Source of the DNA: a bacterium
GTDB lineage: Bacteria > Bacteroidota > Bacteroidia > Bacteroidales > Muribaculaceae
DNA: 48,676 bases
Direction: 5' to 3'
Assembly (NCBI GenBank): GCA_004561555.1
Contig: SFVH01000005.1
Coordinates: 1-48,676, forward strand
Positions 24,963-35,135 of this stretch are shown piece after piece. Position numbers and translations under genes: made by a program. Below the pieces are notes generated by a model. The model ran no database searches, was not told the DNA's origin, and saw only the letters and a list, made by a program, of their open reading frames with translations. The first letter of the stretch is position 1, and each line of letters begins with the position of its first letter.

Positions 24963-25829
24963 ATGGCTGAAATTTCTATTGCCGGCATTATGAGGGCCGG
25001 CGCCTATTCGCCTAATCATATCGGCAACGATGCCGCTATCTTTAATGCCACTGCCGACCAGCTCCGCAAGCGCGGTTGTGTCGTAAACATCTACAGCGAA
25101 GAGCAGTTTAACAGCGGCAAGGTGACCGAGAAGATTATTCTCAATATGTGTCGCGAGCAGGCATCGATTAAGAGGCTCCAAGAGGAGGAAGACAGGGGGT
25201 CTATCGTGATTAATTCGGGTTATGGCATCGAAAACTGTACCCGCGAACGGATGACGCGCATCCTTTTGGGCAACAATATCCCTTATCCCGACAGCATCAT
25301 CGTGGACACCGACGAGGCTGTAGTGGTTAAACTGAGTCAAGCCAACATCAACAATTGCTGGATAAAGCGAGGCGACTTCCATGCCATGCACAAGGAAGAC
25401 GTGAGCTATGTCAGGCATGCCGAGGAGGCGCAGGAGGTGCTCCAAGAATACTTCTATCGCGGCATCAAGCGCGCTGTCATCAATCGACATCTCGTGGGCG
25501 ACCTCATTAAGTTTTACGGCATCCGCAACTCGCCCTTTTTCTATTGGTTTTATCCATTCGACGAGGGGCATAGCAAGTATGGGCTGGAAGCAATCAACGG
25601 AAAGTCGAAGGGCATAGATTTCGACATCGAGCATCTCAAAAAGATTTGCCATGATGCTTCGGAAGCTCTCGGAGTGGAAATCTACGGCGGCGACTGCATA
25701 GTGTCGCCCGACGGCGCTATCCGCATCATCGACTTCAACGACTGGCCGAGCTTCGCTCCCTGTCGCAACGAGGCGGCGCCGTTTATCGCAAAGGCGGTGC
25801 TCAACGTGATAAAATCTAAACTGAAATAA
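24963..25829 (+). CDS. ATP-grasp-like protein of the inositol-lipid cluster
   Basis: The 288-residue protein looks like an ATP-grasp ligase (RimK/glutathione synthetase type). The C-terminal part shows GVEIYGGDCIVSPDG followed by IRIIDFNDWPSF, matching the conserved metal-binding Asp-Asn of ATP-grasp enzymes. A lysine-containing VVVKLSQ segment sits in the middle. There are no membrane segments or signal peptide. ATP-grasp enzymes join a carboxylate to an amine or similar nucleophile through an acyl-phosphate. The substrate is unknown and no step of known inositol-lipid synthesis requires it, so it may decorate the lipid head group or act in an unrelated reaction. Confidence 0.72.
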   Translation: MAEISIAGIMRAGAYSPNHIGNDAAIFNATADQLRKRGCVVNIYSEEQFNSGKVTEKIILNMCREQASIKRLQEEEDRGSIVINSGYGIENCTRERMTRILLGNNIPYPDSIIVDTDEAVVVKLSQANINNCWIKRGDFHAMHKEDVSYVRHAEEAQEVLQEYFYRGIKRAVINRHLVGDLIKFYGIRNSPFFYWFYPFDEGHSKYGLEAINGKSKGIDFDIEHLKKICHDASEALGVEIYGGDCIVSPDGAIRIIDFNDWPSFAPCRNEAAPFIAKAVLNVIKSKLK

Positions 25830-25855
25830 GTAGAATGTTTTTTATCGTTCTGTAA

Positions 25856-26794
25856 ATGAAAGTAAACAATCAAAAGGTAAAATATAAGGACACGCTGAAA
25901 TCGATGGACACCGAAGAGACCATCGACCTGCTGTTTTATCGCCCGATAGGCTATATGTGGGCGGTGCTATGCGCCAAAGTGGGCATCACCCCCAACGTCA
26001 TCACTATCGCTTCGATTTTTATCGGTGTGGCTGCCGGAGTGATGTTTTATTTCGACGACTTGTGGCTAAATGTTATTGGCATTTTTTTGCTCATCTGGGC
26101 TAACTCCTTCGACAGCGCCGACGGCCAGCTGGCACGTATGACCAAGCAATATTCGCGCCTCGGACGCATCCTCGACGGTCTCAGCGGCGACTTCTGGTTT
26201 GTGGCTATCTACTTCGCCATCTGCTTCCGTGTCAATGCCACCAGTCAATTTTTCGGCGCTCATCCCTGGGTAGTGTGGGTGATGGCTGTGGCTGCCGGTC
26301 TTTGCCATGCCAAGCAAGCTGCTGCCGCCGACTATTATCGCCAATTTCATCTCTTTTTCATTAAAGGCAAGGAGGGCAGCGAGCTCGACAGCGTCGAGCA
26401 GCTCGACAAGCAATATGCCGCCGTGGAATGGAAGGGCAATTTCTGGAAAAAACTCACGATGTATTTCTATCGTAACTACACCGCCAATCAGGAGGTGCTC
26501 ACCCCTCGCATGCAGGAGCTGCGCCGCACCCTCAAGCAGCGTTTCGGCGACGATATCCCCCAAGAGTTTCGTGATGCTTTTCGCGCCAAGAGTAAGCCGC
26601 TGATGAAATACACCAACTGGCTGTCTTTCAATCTCCGCTCCATAGCTCTCTTCTGCTCGCTCTTTGCGCTGATGCCATGGCTCTACTTCGCTTTCGAGCT
26701 GGTGGTGCTTAATGCTATGTTAGTCTATATGATTTTGCGACACGAACGCATCTGTCGCCGTTTTACCAACGAGTTGAATGATGGAAAATACTAA
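25856..26794 (+). CDS. CDP-alcohol phosphatidyltransferase (probable inositol-phospholipid synthase)
   Basis: The 312-residue membrane protein has about six membrane segments. The CDP-alcohol phosphotransferase signature covers residues 86-112: D86, D89-G90, A93-R94, eight residues, G103, three residues, D107. The last aspartate, D112, comes after four residues (GLSG) rather than the canonical three. A charged loop at about 170-225 interrupts the membrane part. In this context it probably joins inositol phosphate to CDP-diacylglycerol, or diacylglycerol to CDP-inositol. It overlaps the next gene by 17 bp, indicating coupled translation. Confidence 0.87.
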   Translation: MKVNNQKVKYKDTLKSMDTEETIDLLFYRPIGYMWAVLCAKVGITPNVITIASIFIGVAAGVMFYFDDLWLNVIGIFLLIWANSFDSADGQLARMTKQYSRLGRILDGLSGDFWFVAIYFAICFRVNATSQFFGAHPWVVWVMAVAAGLCHAKQAAAADYYRQFHLFFIKGKEGSELDSVEQLDKQYAAVEWKGNFWKKLTMYFYRNYTANQEVLTPRMQELRRTLKQRFGDDIPQEFRDAFRAKSKPLMKYTNWLSFNLRSIALFCSLFALMPWLYFAFELVVLNAMLVYMILRHERICRRFTNELNDGKY

Positions 26795-27497
26795 AATTAA
26801 AGGCGTGATTTTCGACTACGGCGGCACTATCGACAGCCGTGGCGTGCACTGGAGTGAGGTGATTTGGGATGCTTATCGTGATGCCGATGTGCCGGTGACA
26901 AAGGAGCAGTTTCGCGAGTGTTACGTGTTTGCTGAGCGAGAGCTTGCAAAGGTGCGCCACATCCTCCCTCACCACAACTTCTACGACTTGCTCCTCATCA
27001 AGATGCGCATTGAGATTGCATACCTCGTGGACAATAAGATGCTCCCCGCCGATTATCCGGTGGAAGAAAAGGCGCTGCACACAGCCCTCTATTGTTATAA
27101 CCGCGCCAAGGAGTCGATTGCCGAAGCGCGTAGTACCCTCGATTTTATCCATGAGCGCCTGCCCATGGTGCTCGTGAGCAATTTCTACGGTAATGTGGAG
27201 ACGGTGCTCGAGGATTTCAATCTCCGTCACTATTTTATTAAGGTAGTGGAGAGTGCCGTGGTGGGCATTCGTAAGCCCGACCCTCGCATCTTCGCCCTCG
27301 GTGTGGATGCCCTCGGATTGAAGCCGCAGGAGGTGCTCGTGGTGGGCGACAGTTATAAGAAGGACATCCTCCCGGCTGAGTCGCTCGGTTGCCGTGTGGC
27401 GTGGCTCAAGGGCAAGGGGTGGACCAAAGAGGAAGACGACCAGATGCACCCCTCGATTATCTCGCAACTCGCTGATGTGGAAAAATGCCTGATTTAG
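26778..27497 (+). CDS. HAD-family hydrolase (candidate phosphatidylinositol-phosphate phosphatase)
   Basis: The 239-residue protein is a HAD-superfamily phosphatase. Motif I is FDYGGTID with nucleophile D13; the position two residues later, usually the acid/base aspartate, is G15. Motif II is VSNFYG; motif III/IV is IRKPDPRIF and VVGDSYKKDI. A helical cap of the C1 type lies between motifs I and II. In Bacteroides thetaiotaomicron a phosphatase encoded in the equivalent cluster converts phosphatidylinositol phosphate to phosphatidylinositol; synteny suggests the same here. It overlaps the upstream gene by 17 bp. Confidence 0.82.
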   Translation: MMENTKIKGVIFDYGGTIDSRGVHWSEVIWDAYRDADVPVTKEQFRECYVFAERELAKVRHILPHHNFYDLLLIKMRIEIAYLVDNKMLPADYPVEEKALHTALYCYNRAKESIAEARSTLDFIHERLPMVLVSNFYGNVETVLEDFNLRHYFIKVVESAVVGIRKPDPRIFALGVDALGLKPQEVLVVGDSYKKDILPAESLGCRVAWLKGKGWTKEEDDQMHPSIISQLADVEKCLI

Positions 27498-27605
27498 TGA
27501 TTTTAACACAATTGGCGTAAAATAGCGCATATTTAATATAATTTCACTATTTGTTCCGTTTTTTACTAAGATTTAGGGTTTTTCGACCATTTATTTATTT
27601 TAAAA

Positions 27606-27639
27606 TAATTTTGTATCTAAGAAAATAGCTGTACTTTTG
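27606..27639 (+). promoter_or_regulatory. Two candidate -7 boxes for the inositol-phosphate synthase gene
   Basis: TAATTTTG (27606-27613) and TACTTTTG (27632-27639) both fit TAnnTTTG in the 230-bp gap before 27728. The TTTG inside the first box lies 18 bp before the second and could serve as its -33 element. Two 13-base direct repeats (gaaataacaaaac) follow at 27667-27679 and 27697-27709. The synthase gene is therefore probably transcribed separately. Confidence 0.5.
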
Positions 27640-27727
27640 ACCCCACGAAATGTAGGCTGTTTTGTGGAAATAACAAAACGGTCAAAAAAATATGACGAAA
27701 TAACAAAACAATACTATTCAGAAGAAA

Positions 27728-29035
<1,308 letters not shown>

Positions 29036-29071
29036 TTCGCTCTTTCATAGACAGACCTATAAATTTGGACG

Positions 29072-29104
29072 GGAGGCTGCATCATCGGGTGCAGTCTCCT
29101 TTTG
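29072..29104 (+). terminator. Rho-independent terminator of the inositol-phosphate synthase gene
   Basis: ggaggctgca (29072-29081) pairs with tgcagtctcc (29090-29099, one G-T pair) around an 8-base loop and is followed by TTTT. Confidence 0.88.
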
Positions 29105-29124
29105 TGTTGTGTAGCGTTCGGGAG

Positions 29125-29565
29125 TTAGCGCTTGCGACGGAAGAAGTCGGTGATGAGGGCGGCACACTCTTCGGCGAGCACCCCCGATGTCACTTGCGTC
29201 TTGCGATGAAAGGGGTTGGCGCAGTAGATGTGGTAGCCGCGTTTGTCGTCGGTTGCGCCATACACTATACGGCTTATTTGCGACCAGCCCAACGCTCCGG
29301 CACACATCAAGCACGGCTCCACGGTGACGTAGAGTGTGCAGTCGGTGAGATACTTGCCCCCGAGGGTTGCCGCTGCCGCCGTGAGCGCTTGCATCTCGGC
29401 GTGGGCGGTGACATCGGTGAGCGTTTCGGTGAGGTTGTGTGCGCGTGCAATGATGCGTCCGCGGCAAGTGATGACGGCACCGATGGGCACCTCGTCGGCT
29501 GCTGCCGCTGCCTGAGCCTCCAAGAGTGCCATTCGCATATAGCGGATGTCGTCGTTGCTATTCAT
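29125..29565 (-). CDS. tadA: tRNA-specific adenosine deaminase
   Basis: The 146-residue zinc deaminase carries H55-A-E57 (HAEMQAL) and the C85-LM-C88 pair in EPCLMCAGAL, followed by IVYGATDDKRG. TadA converts A34 to inosine in tRNA-Arg(ACG), and two such tRNA genes occur at 45109-45278. The start overlaps the 3' end of the upstream PorE-like gene by 8 bp, so the two are probably one transcription unit. Confidence 0.93.
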   Translation of the reverse strand: MNSNDDIRYMRMALLEAQAAAAADEVPIGAVITCRGRIIARAHNLTETLTDVTAHAEMQALTAAAATLGGKYLTDCTLYVTVEPCLMCAGALGWSQISRIVYGATDDKRGYHIYCANPFHRKTQVTSGVLAEECAALITDFFRRKR

Positions 29566-31519
29566 AGTCGAGAGAGATTACTGAAAACTCCGTGCGTCGG
29601 TTGATTTGGTCGGCTGCTTCTTGGTCGGCTTCCGACAGCGACAACACGTATTCTTCGGTGAGCACCGTCCCCTCCTCAAATTGTGGATAGAGGCGATTAA
29701 TACGCTTGGTGACAGTCTTCGGCTGCGACTTGCCGTAGCCTTGTGCTTTCAGACGGTCGGCGCTGATGCCGTGGGCTATGAGATAGTCCACCACCGACTG
29801 CGCGCGGCGGTGGGAGAGCGACATATTGTAGGCTTCCGAGCCCCAACGGTCGGTGTGTGATGCCATTTCAATCACCACGTGGGGATTGTCGTTGAGCACC
29901 GTGATTAGGGAGTTGAGGGCTTCCACCGACTCTTCGCGAAGGTCGGCTTTGTCGAAGTCGTAGAAGATATTTTCTATCACTGAAGGGTTGATGATTGAGG
30001 GCAATACAAACTCCACCCAATATTCCGCATCTTCGGGCGTATTGTCCGACTCAAACTCCTGCTTCTGATTGAGATAGCCTTTAGCGCCGGCGAGCATTGC
30101 ATATTTCACACCCCTGCCGAGGGTAAACGTAAACGAGCCGTCGTCGCGTGCCACTTCCTTCTGTATTGAGCCGTCGTTGCCCACGATGCGTATCACTGCC
30201 CCGGGCACCGGCTCTTCGTCTTTGTCGGTCACGATGCCCGAAATGGTGATTTTCACCGGGATATATTTGAAGCTGTAGATGTGGTCGTAGCCTTTGGGGT
30301 CATTACGATTGCTCGTGAAGAAGCCCTCTTCGGTGGCGGCAAAGGTGATGCCGAAGTCGTCGCCCGAGGAGTTGAGAGGCGCCGGTAGATGCTCTTTGCG
30401 CCATGAGGTGTCGCCTGTTTTCACAGCTCTAAACAGGTCAAGACCGCCCATCCCCGGATGGCCGTCGGATGAGAAATAGAGCACACTATCGGAGCGCACA
30501 TAGGGGAAGTCGTCGTTGCCGGCGGTGTTGATGTCCGGTCCGAGATTGAGCAGTGTGCCCACCCGGTCTTTGAGCGAGATGCGCCAGATGTCGTTGCCAC
30601 CGTAGCCCCCGGGCATATCACTCACAAAATAGAGATAATTGCCGTCGGGCGACACTGCCGGATGACCGAAGGTGGAGAGGGTGTCGGCTATCACTTCATA
30701 TTTCACCGGTGCGCTCCACTTGGCATCGCTACGTGTGGAGGTGTAGATTTCCACAGAGGTGGGTGAGTCGAGCTCGCGTCGGGCTTTGGTGAAATACATC
30801 GTGTTGCCGTCGGGCGAAAACGACATAATTCCTTCATCAAGCTCGGTGTTGAGTTCGCCCTCCACCGCTTCGGGCCGTTGCCATTCGCCCTTCTCATTTT
30901 TCTTGGAGAAAAAGATGTCGGCATTTTTCATGCCGGTGATTTCGCTCTTACGGTCGCCTGTGGCTTTCTCTGTGGTGGAGGCAAAATAGATTTGGTCGTA
31001 GTCTTCACCCCACAGCATAGGGCAGAAGTCGGAGCGGCGTGTGTTGAAGAGTTTGGCGGCATGCACCTCATAGCGCGAAGGCACGCCCTTGTTTGCTATG
31101 GATGTGCGACAGCCCTCTAATCCGCGTAGGGCGAGGGAGTCGCGAGGGTTGAGCGCGAGATATTGCTCGTAGGTTGCCACAGCCTGTGTGTATTTGCCTT
31201 CGGCGTGAAGGGCTTGTGCCAGATAGAGCATGGCGGTGCTGTCGGGATACTCATAGCGTATGGCATTTTGATAGGCGTTGGCGGCGCGAACACTCATGTT
31301 CAGGCGTTTGTAGCAGTTGCCCAAGCGAAACGCCACCATGCCTCGCTCCGGTCGTTGCTCTTTCTTTTTCAGCTGATTATATACCTTCTTGTAGGTCACC
31401 GATGCGTCGTAATATTCGCCGCGGGCAAACTGCTCGTCGGCAACACTTAGTTTGGCTTGGCGACAGCCCGCCATTGCCATCACTGCCATCAGCAAACATA
31501 TATAGAGAGAATGTTTCAT
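29558..31519 (-). CDS. PorE-like lipoprotein: TPR, beta-propeller, carboxypeptidase-regulatory and OmpA domains
   Basis: The 653-residue protein begins at an ATG giving a lipoprotein signal with lipobox MAGC and lipidated C19. The domain order is TPR helices (about 25-145), WD40-like PD40 propeller repeats (about 160-430, with repeated SPDGNTMYF- and SPDGNYLYF-type motifs), a carboxypeptidase-regulatory-like fold (about 440-530) and a C-terminal OmpA peptidoglycan-binding domain (FDKADLREES, ASHTDRWGS). This order and length match PorE of Porphyromonas gingivalis, a periplasmic anchor of the type IX secretion system. The frame is open upstream to 31642, but the signal peptide supports 31519. 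Confidence 0.85.
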   Translation of the reverse strand: MKHSLYICLLMAVMAMAGCRQAKLSVADEQFARGEYYDASVTYKKVYNQLKKKEQRPERGMVAFRLGNCYKRLNMSVRAANAYQNAIRYEYPDSTAMLYLAQALHAEGKYTQAVATYEQYLALNPRDSLALRGLEGCRTSIANKGVPSRYEVHAAKLFNTRRSDFCPMLWGEDYDQIYFASTTEKATGDRKSEITGMKNADIFFSKKNEKGEWQRPEAVEGELNTELDEGIMSFSPDGNTMYFTKARRELDSPTSVEIYTSTRSDAKWSAPVKYEVIADTLSTFGHPAVSPDGNYLYFVSDMPGGYGGNDIWRISLKDRVGTLLNLGPDINTAGNDDFPYVRSDSVLYFSSDGHPGMGGLDLFRAVKTGDTSWRKEHLPAPLNSSGDDFGITFAATEEGFFTSNRNDPKGYDHIYSFKYIPVKITISGIVTDKDEEPVPGAVIRIVGNDGSIQKEVARDDGSFTFTLGRGVKYAMLAGAKGYLNQKQEFESDNTPEDAEYWVEFVLPSIINPSVIENIFYDFDKADLREESVEALNSLITVLNDNPHVVIEMASHTDRWGSEAYNMSLSHRRAQSVVDYLIAHGISADRLKAQGYGKSQPKTVTKRINRLYPQFEEGTVLTEEYVLSLSEADQEAADQINRRTEFSVISLDYE

Positions 31520-31599
31520 CATGTTTGATTGCAATCCTTTCAAATTAAACGCAAATATTCGGCAATTATTGTGGACCGTGCTCTTTGGGGCGTTGTTTG

Positions 31600-31631
31600 T
31601 TTGTGGATTGTGAAAAAGATTTGTAATTTTG
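31600..31631 (+). promoter_or_regulatory. Promoter for the clostripain-family lipoprotein gene
   Basis: TTTG (31600-31603), a 20-bp spacer and TAATTTTG (31624-31631) match the consensus exactly. The ATG at 31649 follows 17 bp later. The promoter falls inside an open upstream frame, supporting the downstream start. Confidence 0.78.
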
Positions 31632-31648
31632 TCGAAAATCATATACCG

Positions 31649-32824
31649 ATGAAGATTGTCAGAAAATTCATTATACTAATAATCACTGTTTGCTCTATCT
31701 TTCCTTTTGCCGGCTGTAGCGACGAGCCCGAAGTAACGGTGCCGGTCGACAAGGTGTTGTTTATGTTTTTCCCGTGGTCGGAAAATCTCAGCTATTACAT
31801 CTCGCGCAACATCTCCGACATGGAGAGTGTGGTGGCTCAACATGGCTTGAAGGGACAACGAGTGATTGTGTATTATGCCACGAGTGCCTCCGAAGCTTCG
31901 CTCTTTGAAATCAAAGATAAGGGCGGACATGCCGAGACCCTCACCCTTAAGGATTATCACGACTTTTCTGCCACCACTCCCTATGCTATCGCAGAGATTC
32001 TCGGTGATGTGCAGACTTATGCTCCGGCTAATCGTTATGGTATGGTTGTGGGGGCGCACGGCTGGGGGTGGCTGCCGCGTCGCAATGTGTCAAAGGCGAT
32101 GGTGCGCCGCAAGATGGGGCTCGACGGTGCGCCGCTTGGAGCACTGACGCGCTACTTCGGCGGCATCAACTACAACAATCAGATTGACTGTCGTGATTTC
32201 GCCTACGCAGTGGAGTTGTCCGGCTTGCATTTCGACTTCTTGGTGTTTGACTGCTGCTATATGTCGTCGGTCGAAGCGCTATATGAGATGCGCGGCGTGG
32301 CTGACTATGCCGTGGCATCGGCAGCCGAGATAATGATTGACGGCTTGCCTTATGCCGTTGTAGGAGAGTATCTGCTCGGAGAGGCTGACCTCAAAAAGCT
32401 TTGCGACGGTTTCTTGGCTTATTATCAGTCCACAGCTTACCCCTATGCCACTTTTGCCGTTACCGACTTGCGACATCTTGACCACCTCGCTGCGGTGATG
32501 AAGCAAGCTAACAATTATTCGTTCCCTCCGGAGGAGGTGGCGGAGCTACAGTCGTTTGACTGCCATGTGAGCAACCCTCTGTTTTTCGATCTCGGCGATT
32601 ACGGCGAGAGACTGCTTGCTGCCGATGAGCCTTTGAAGTCGGAGTTTCTTGCCGCCTTGCAGAAGGCGGTGGTTTATGAGGTGCACACCTCCAACTACTA
32701 TTATAGCGGTTGCCCCAACCCGCCAGCCATCAACTCTTGCTGCGGTCTCACTGTCAGCGACCCCTCGTCGCATCCCAACGCTGCCGGACGCACCTCCACC
32801 TCGTGGTGGATTGCCACCCATTGA
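31649..32824 (+). CDS. Clostripain-family (C11) cysteine peptidase lipoprotein
   Basis: The 391-residue protein has a lipoprotein signal with lipobox FAGC (C23). The C11 catalytic dyad is readable: H137 in VVGAHGWGW and C203 in VFDCCYMSSVEA. The C11 calcium-binding and autocleavage details are not obvious. The protein is expected to be outer-membrane-anchored with the peptidase facing the periplasm or the cell surface. It diverges from the PorE-like gene. It ends at an inverted repeat shared with the convergent M3 peptidase gene. Confidence 0.85.
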   Translation: MKIVRKFIILIITVCSIFPFAGCSDEPEVTVPVDKVLFMFFPWSENLSYYISRNISDMESVVAQHGLKGQRVIVYYATSASEASLFEIKDKGGHAETLTLKDYHDFSATTPYAIAEILGDVQTYAPANRYGMVVGAHGWGWLPRRNVSKAMVRRKMGLDGAPLGALTRYFGGINYNNQIDCRDFAYAVELSGLHFDFLVFDCCYMSSVEALYEMRGVADYAVASAAEIMIDGLPYAVVGEYLLGEADLKKLCDGFLAYYQSTAYPYATFAVTDLRHLDHLAAVMKQANNYSFPPEEVAELQSFDCHVSNPLFFDLGDYGERLLAADEPLKSEFLAALQKAVVYEVHTSNYYYSGCPNPPAINSCCGLTVSDPSSHPNAAGRTSTSWWIATH

Positions 32825-32829
32825 TAAAG

Positions 32830-32866
32830 AATCCGGGAGGCTGACGATTTGTCGACCTCCCGGATT
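32830..32866. terminator. Bidirectional hairpin between convergent genes
   Basis: aatccgggagg (32830-32840) pairs perfectly with cctcccggatt (32856-32866), an 11-bp stem with a 15-base loop, placed between the C11 and M3 peptidase stops. The T-tracts are short. Confidence 0.75.
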
Positions 32867-32888
32867 TCCTATGCTGTGAGTGTTGTCG

Positions 32889-34997
32889 CTATTTACCTAT
32901 ACGTCTTATCACTTTGATGCCATCGCGTATGAGGAGCGCATCGATGGTTGGCTCGGAGCCGCGGAAACGAGTGTAGAGCGTCATCGGAGGCTCTGTGCCG
33001 CCACGGCTGAGCACATTGTCTTTCCACGATTTGGCGATATCTTTGTTGAAGATGCCGAAGTGCTTGAAGTAGGCAAACGCATCAGCCTCAATAACCTCAG
33101 CCCACTTGTAGCTGTAGTAGCCGGCAGCATAGCCGCCGCTGAAGATGTGGGTGAAGCGGGGCGAGGTGAGGCATCCTTCGACTGCAGGGAAGGTAGCCAC
33201 ACTATCCATGGCTTTGTGTTCAAACTCAAAGGCATCGCCGGGGGCGGAGGTGATGGTGTGATATGCCATATCGAGATAGCCGAAGCTTAGTTGGCGGAGG
33301 CACGAGTAGGCGGCACCGAATTGGGATGATCTAACCACCTTGTCGACAAGCTCTTGAGGGATGGTTTCACCGGTGATGTAGTGCTTGGCAAAGCTGTCAA
33401 GAAATTCCTTCTCCGTGAGGAAGTTCTCGTTGAATTGCGATGGCACTTCCACAAAGTCGCGATACACGTTGGTGCCCGAGAGACCTTTGCGGTGCACTTG
33501 CGAGAGAAGGCCGTGCAAGCCGTGTCCGAACTCATGGAAGAAGGTGTTTACCTCGTCGAAGGTGAGCAACGAAGGCTTGGTCTCGGTGGGGGGTGTGAAG
33601 CTCATCGTGAGGGTGACGTGTGGACGGTGGTTTACGCCGTTGTTGTCAATCCATTGACCGCGGAAGTCGGTCATCCATGCGCCGGCACGCTTGGTGGCAC
33701 GTGGGAAAAAGTCGGTGTAGAGCACTCCCACAAAGTTGCCTTCTTCGTCGGTCACGTCAAACGATTTGACCTCCGGGTTATAGACCGAGTAGTTTTGATT
33801 TTCCGTAAATTTCAGTCCGTACAAACGATTGGCAAGACTGAAGGCTCCGTTAATCACGTTGTTAAGTTCGAAATACGGGCGCAAGTCTTCTTCGCTATAG
33901 GAATACTTCTCATTTTTCAGCTTGTTGGCATAGTAAGAATAGTCCCATGCTTGGAGGTCCACCTTCTTGCCTTCGAACTTACGGGCATAGTCTTCAAGCT
34001 CGCGCTTCTCGCGTTTCCATGCCGGCATATAAGCGTCGCGGAGCTGGTCGAGCAGGCGATACACGTTTTCGGTGTTTTGTGCCATGCGGTGTTGGAGTGT
34101 ATATTCGGCATAGGTGTTAAAGCCCATCAGTCGAGCAATCTCCAGACGAATTTCGGCGATGCGAGCCATAATCTTGGTGTTGTCAAATTCGTCGTTGATA
34201 CATGGCGAGTTGAAGTCGCGATAGTATTTTTCGCGCAGGTCGCGACGTGAAGAGTAGCGCATAAAGTTGGAATAGACGGTCTGTTGTAGCGAGAAGAGAT
34301 ATTCGCCTTCGCGACCCTTCTCCTTGGCTGCCAAAGCAGCTGCCTCTACAGCGCTCTCAGGGAGTCCGTCGAGGTCGTCTTTAGTGAGCCACATCTCGTA
34401 GCCGGCACGTGCCTTTACGGTGTTTTGCTCAAATTGCAACGACAGCTGCGAGAGCTCGGCGCTAAGGCTGCGATATTTGTCGCGGTCGGCGCCCTTGAGG
34501 TTTGCGCCCGAGCTGACAAACATGTCATACACCTCTTGGAGAAGCATACTGTCTTCGGTGCAAAGATGTTCCGCAGCGCGGTTGTCGTAGACATATTTCA
34601 CTTTCTCCCACAGATGCTCGTTGAGGGTGATATTGTTGCTGTGTTGCGACAGCTTCGGCGAGATGCGCATGGCTATCTCGTTCATCTCATCGTCGCCGTC
34701 GGCGGAGAGCAAGGGGAAAAACGTGTTAAGCACTCGGTTGAGCATCTCGCCGGCATTGTCGAGGGCGACAATGGTGTTGTCAAACGTAGGCTTCGAGCGT
34801 TGATTGGCGATAGCGTCGATTTCTTGTTGGGCAAGGCGGATGCCGGAATCCACGGCTTCCTCATAATAACTTTTGTCCAAACGGTCAAACGGCACCACGT
34901 TGTGGGTCGTCTTAAACTCCTCAAAGAAAATATTTTCAGCGTTAATCATCAGTGGTGCTGTAAATAGTAAAGGAATAATTAATGATTTGATTTTCAT
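32889..34997 (-). CDS. M3-family zinc metallopeptidase (peptidyl-dipeptidase/oligopeptidase A type)
   Basis: The 702-residue protein has an N-terminal signal peptide (MKIKSLIIPLLFTAPLMINA) and the M3 zinc site H488-E-F-G-H492 in FHEFGHGLHG. Other family features are the long helical N-terminal half and the C-terminal FTHIFSGGYAAGYYSYKW. This is the Dcp/oligopeptidase A group, which trims short peptides; a signal peptide suggests a periplasmic enzyme. The frame is open upstream to 35063, but the signal peptide begins at 34997. Confidence 0.9.
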   Translation of the reverse strand: MKIKSLIIPLLFTAPLMINAENIFFEEFKTTHNVVPFDRLDKSYYEEAVDSGIRLAQQEIDAIANQRSKPTFDNTIVALDNAGEMLNRVLNTFFPLLSADGDDEMNEIAMRISPKLSQHSNNITLNEHLWEKVKYVYDNRAAEHLCTEDSMLLQEVYDMFVSSGANLKGADRDKYRSLSAELSQLSLQFEQNTVKARAGYEMWLTKDDLDGLPESAVEAAALAAKEKGREGEYLFSLQQTVYSNFMRYSSRRDLREKYYRDFNSPCINDEFDNTKIMARIAEIRLEIARLMGFNTYAEYTLQHRMAQNTENVYRLLDQLRDAYMPAWKREKRELEDYARKFEGKKVDLQAWDYSYYANKLKNEKYSYSEEDLRPYFELNNVINGAFSLANRLYGLKFTENQNYSVYNPEVKSFDVTDEEGNFVGVLYTDFFPRATKRAGAWMTDFRGQWIDNNGVNHRPHVTLTMSFTPPTETKPSLLTFDEVNTFFHEFGHGLHGLLSQVHRKGLSGTNVYRDFVEVPSQFNENFLTEKEFLDSFAKHYITGETIPQELVDKVVRSSQFGAAYSCLRQLSFGYLDMAYHTITSAPGDAFEFEHKAMDSVATFPAVEGCLTSPRFTHIFSGGYAAGYYSYKWAEVIEADAFAYFKHFGIFNKDIAKSWKDNVLSRGGTEPPMTLYTRFRGSEPTIDALLIRDGIKVIRRIGK

Positions 34998-35032
34998 ATT
35001 GTTGTTGTATAAAGATTTCTGTCGTCGGTCTG

Positions 35033-35064
35033 CAAAAGTAGTGGTTTTGCTACAAACTGACAAT
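35033..35064 (-). promoter_or_regulatory. Promoter for the M3 peptidase gene
   Basis: On the minus strand TACTTTTG (35033-35040) is preceded by ATTG (35061-35064) with a 20-bp spacer, 35 bp before the ATG at 34997. Confidence 0.55.
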
Positions 35065-35135
35065 ATATTTTAGTTTTTTTCGCTTTTCGCGTCAAACTAT
35101 CAACCCTCTGCTTTATACTCATTGAGAGCCTGTCT

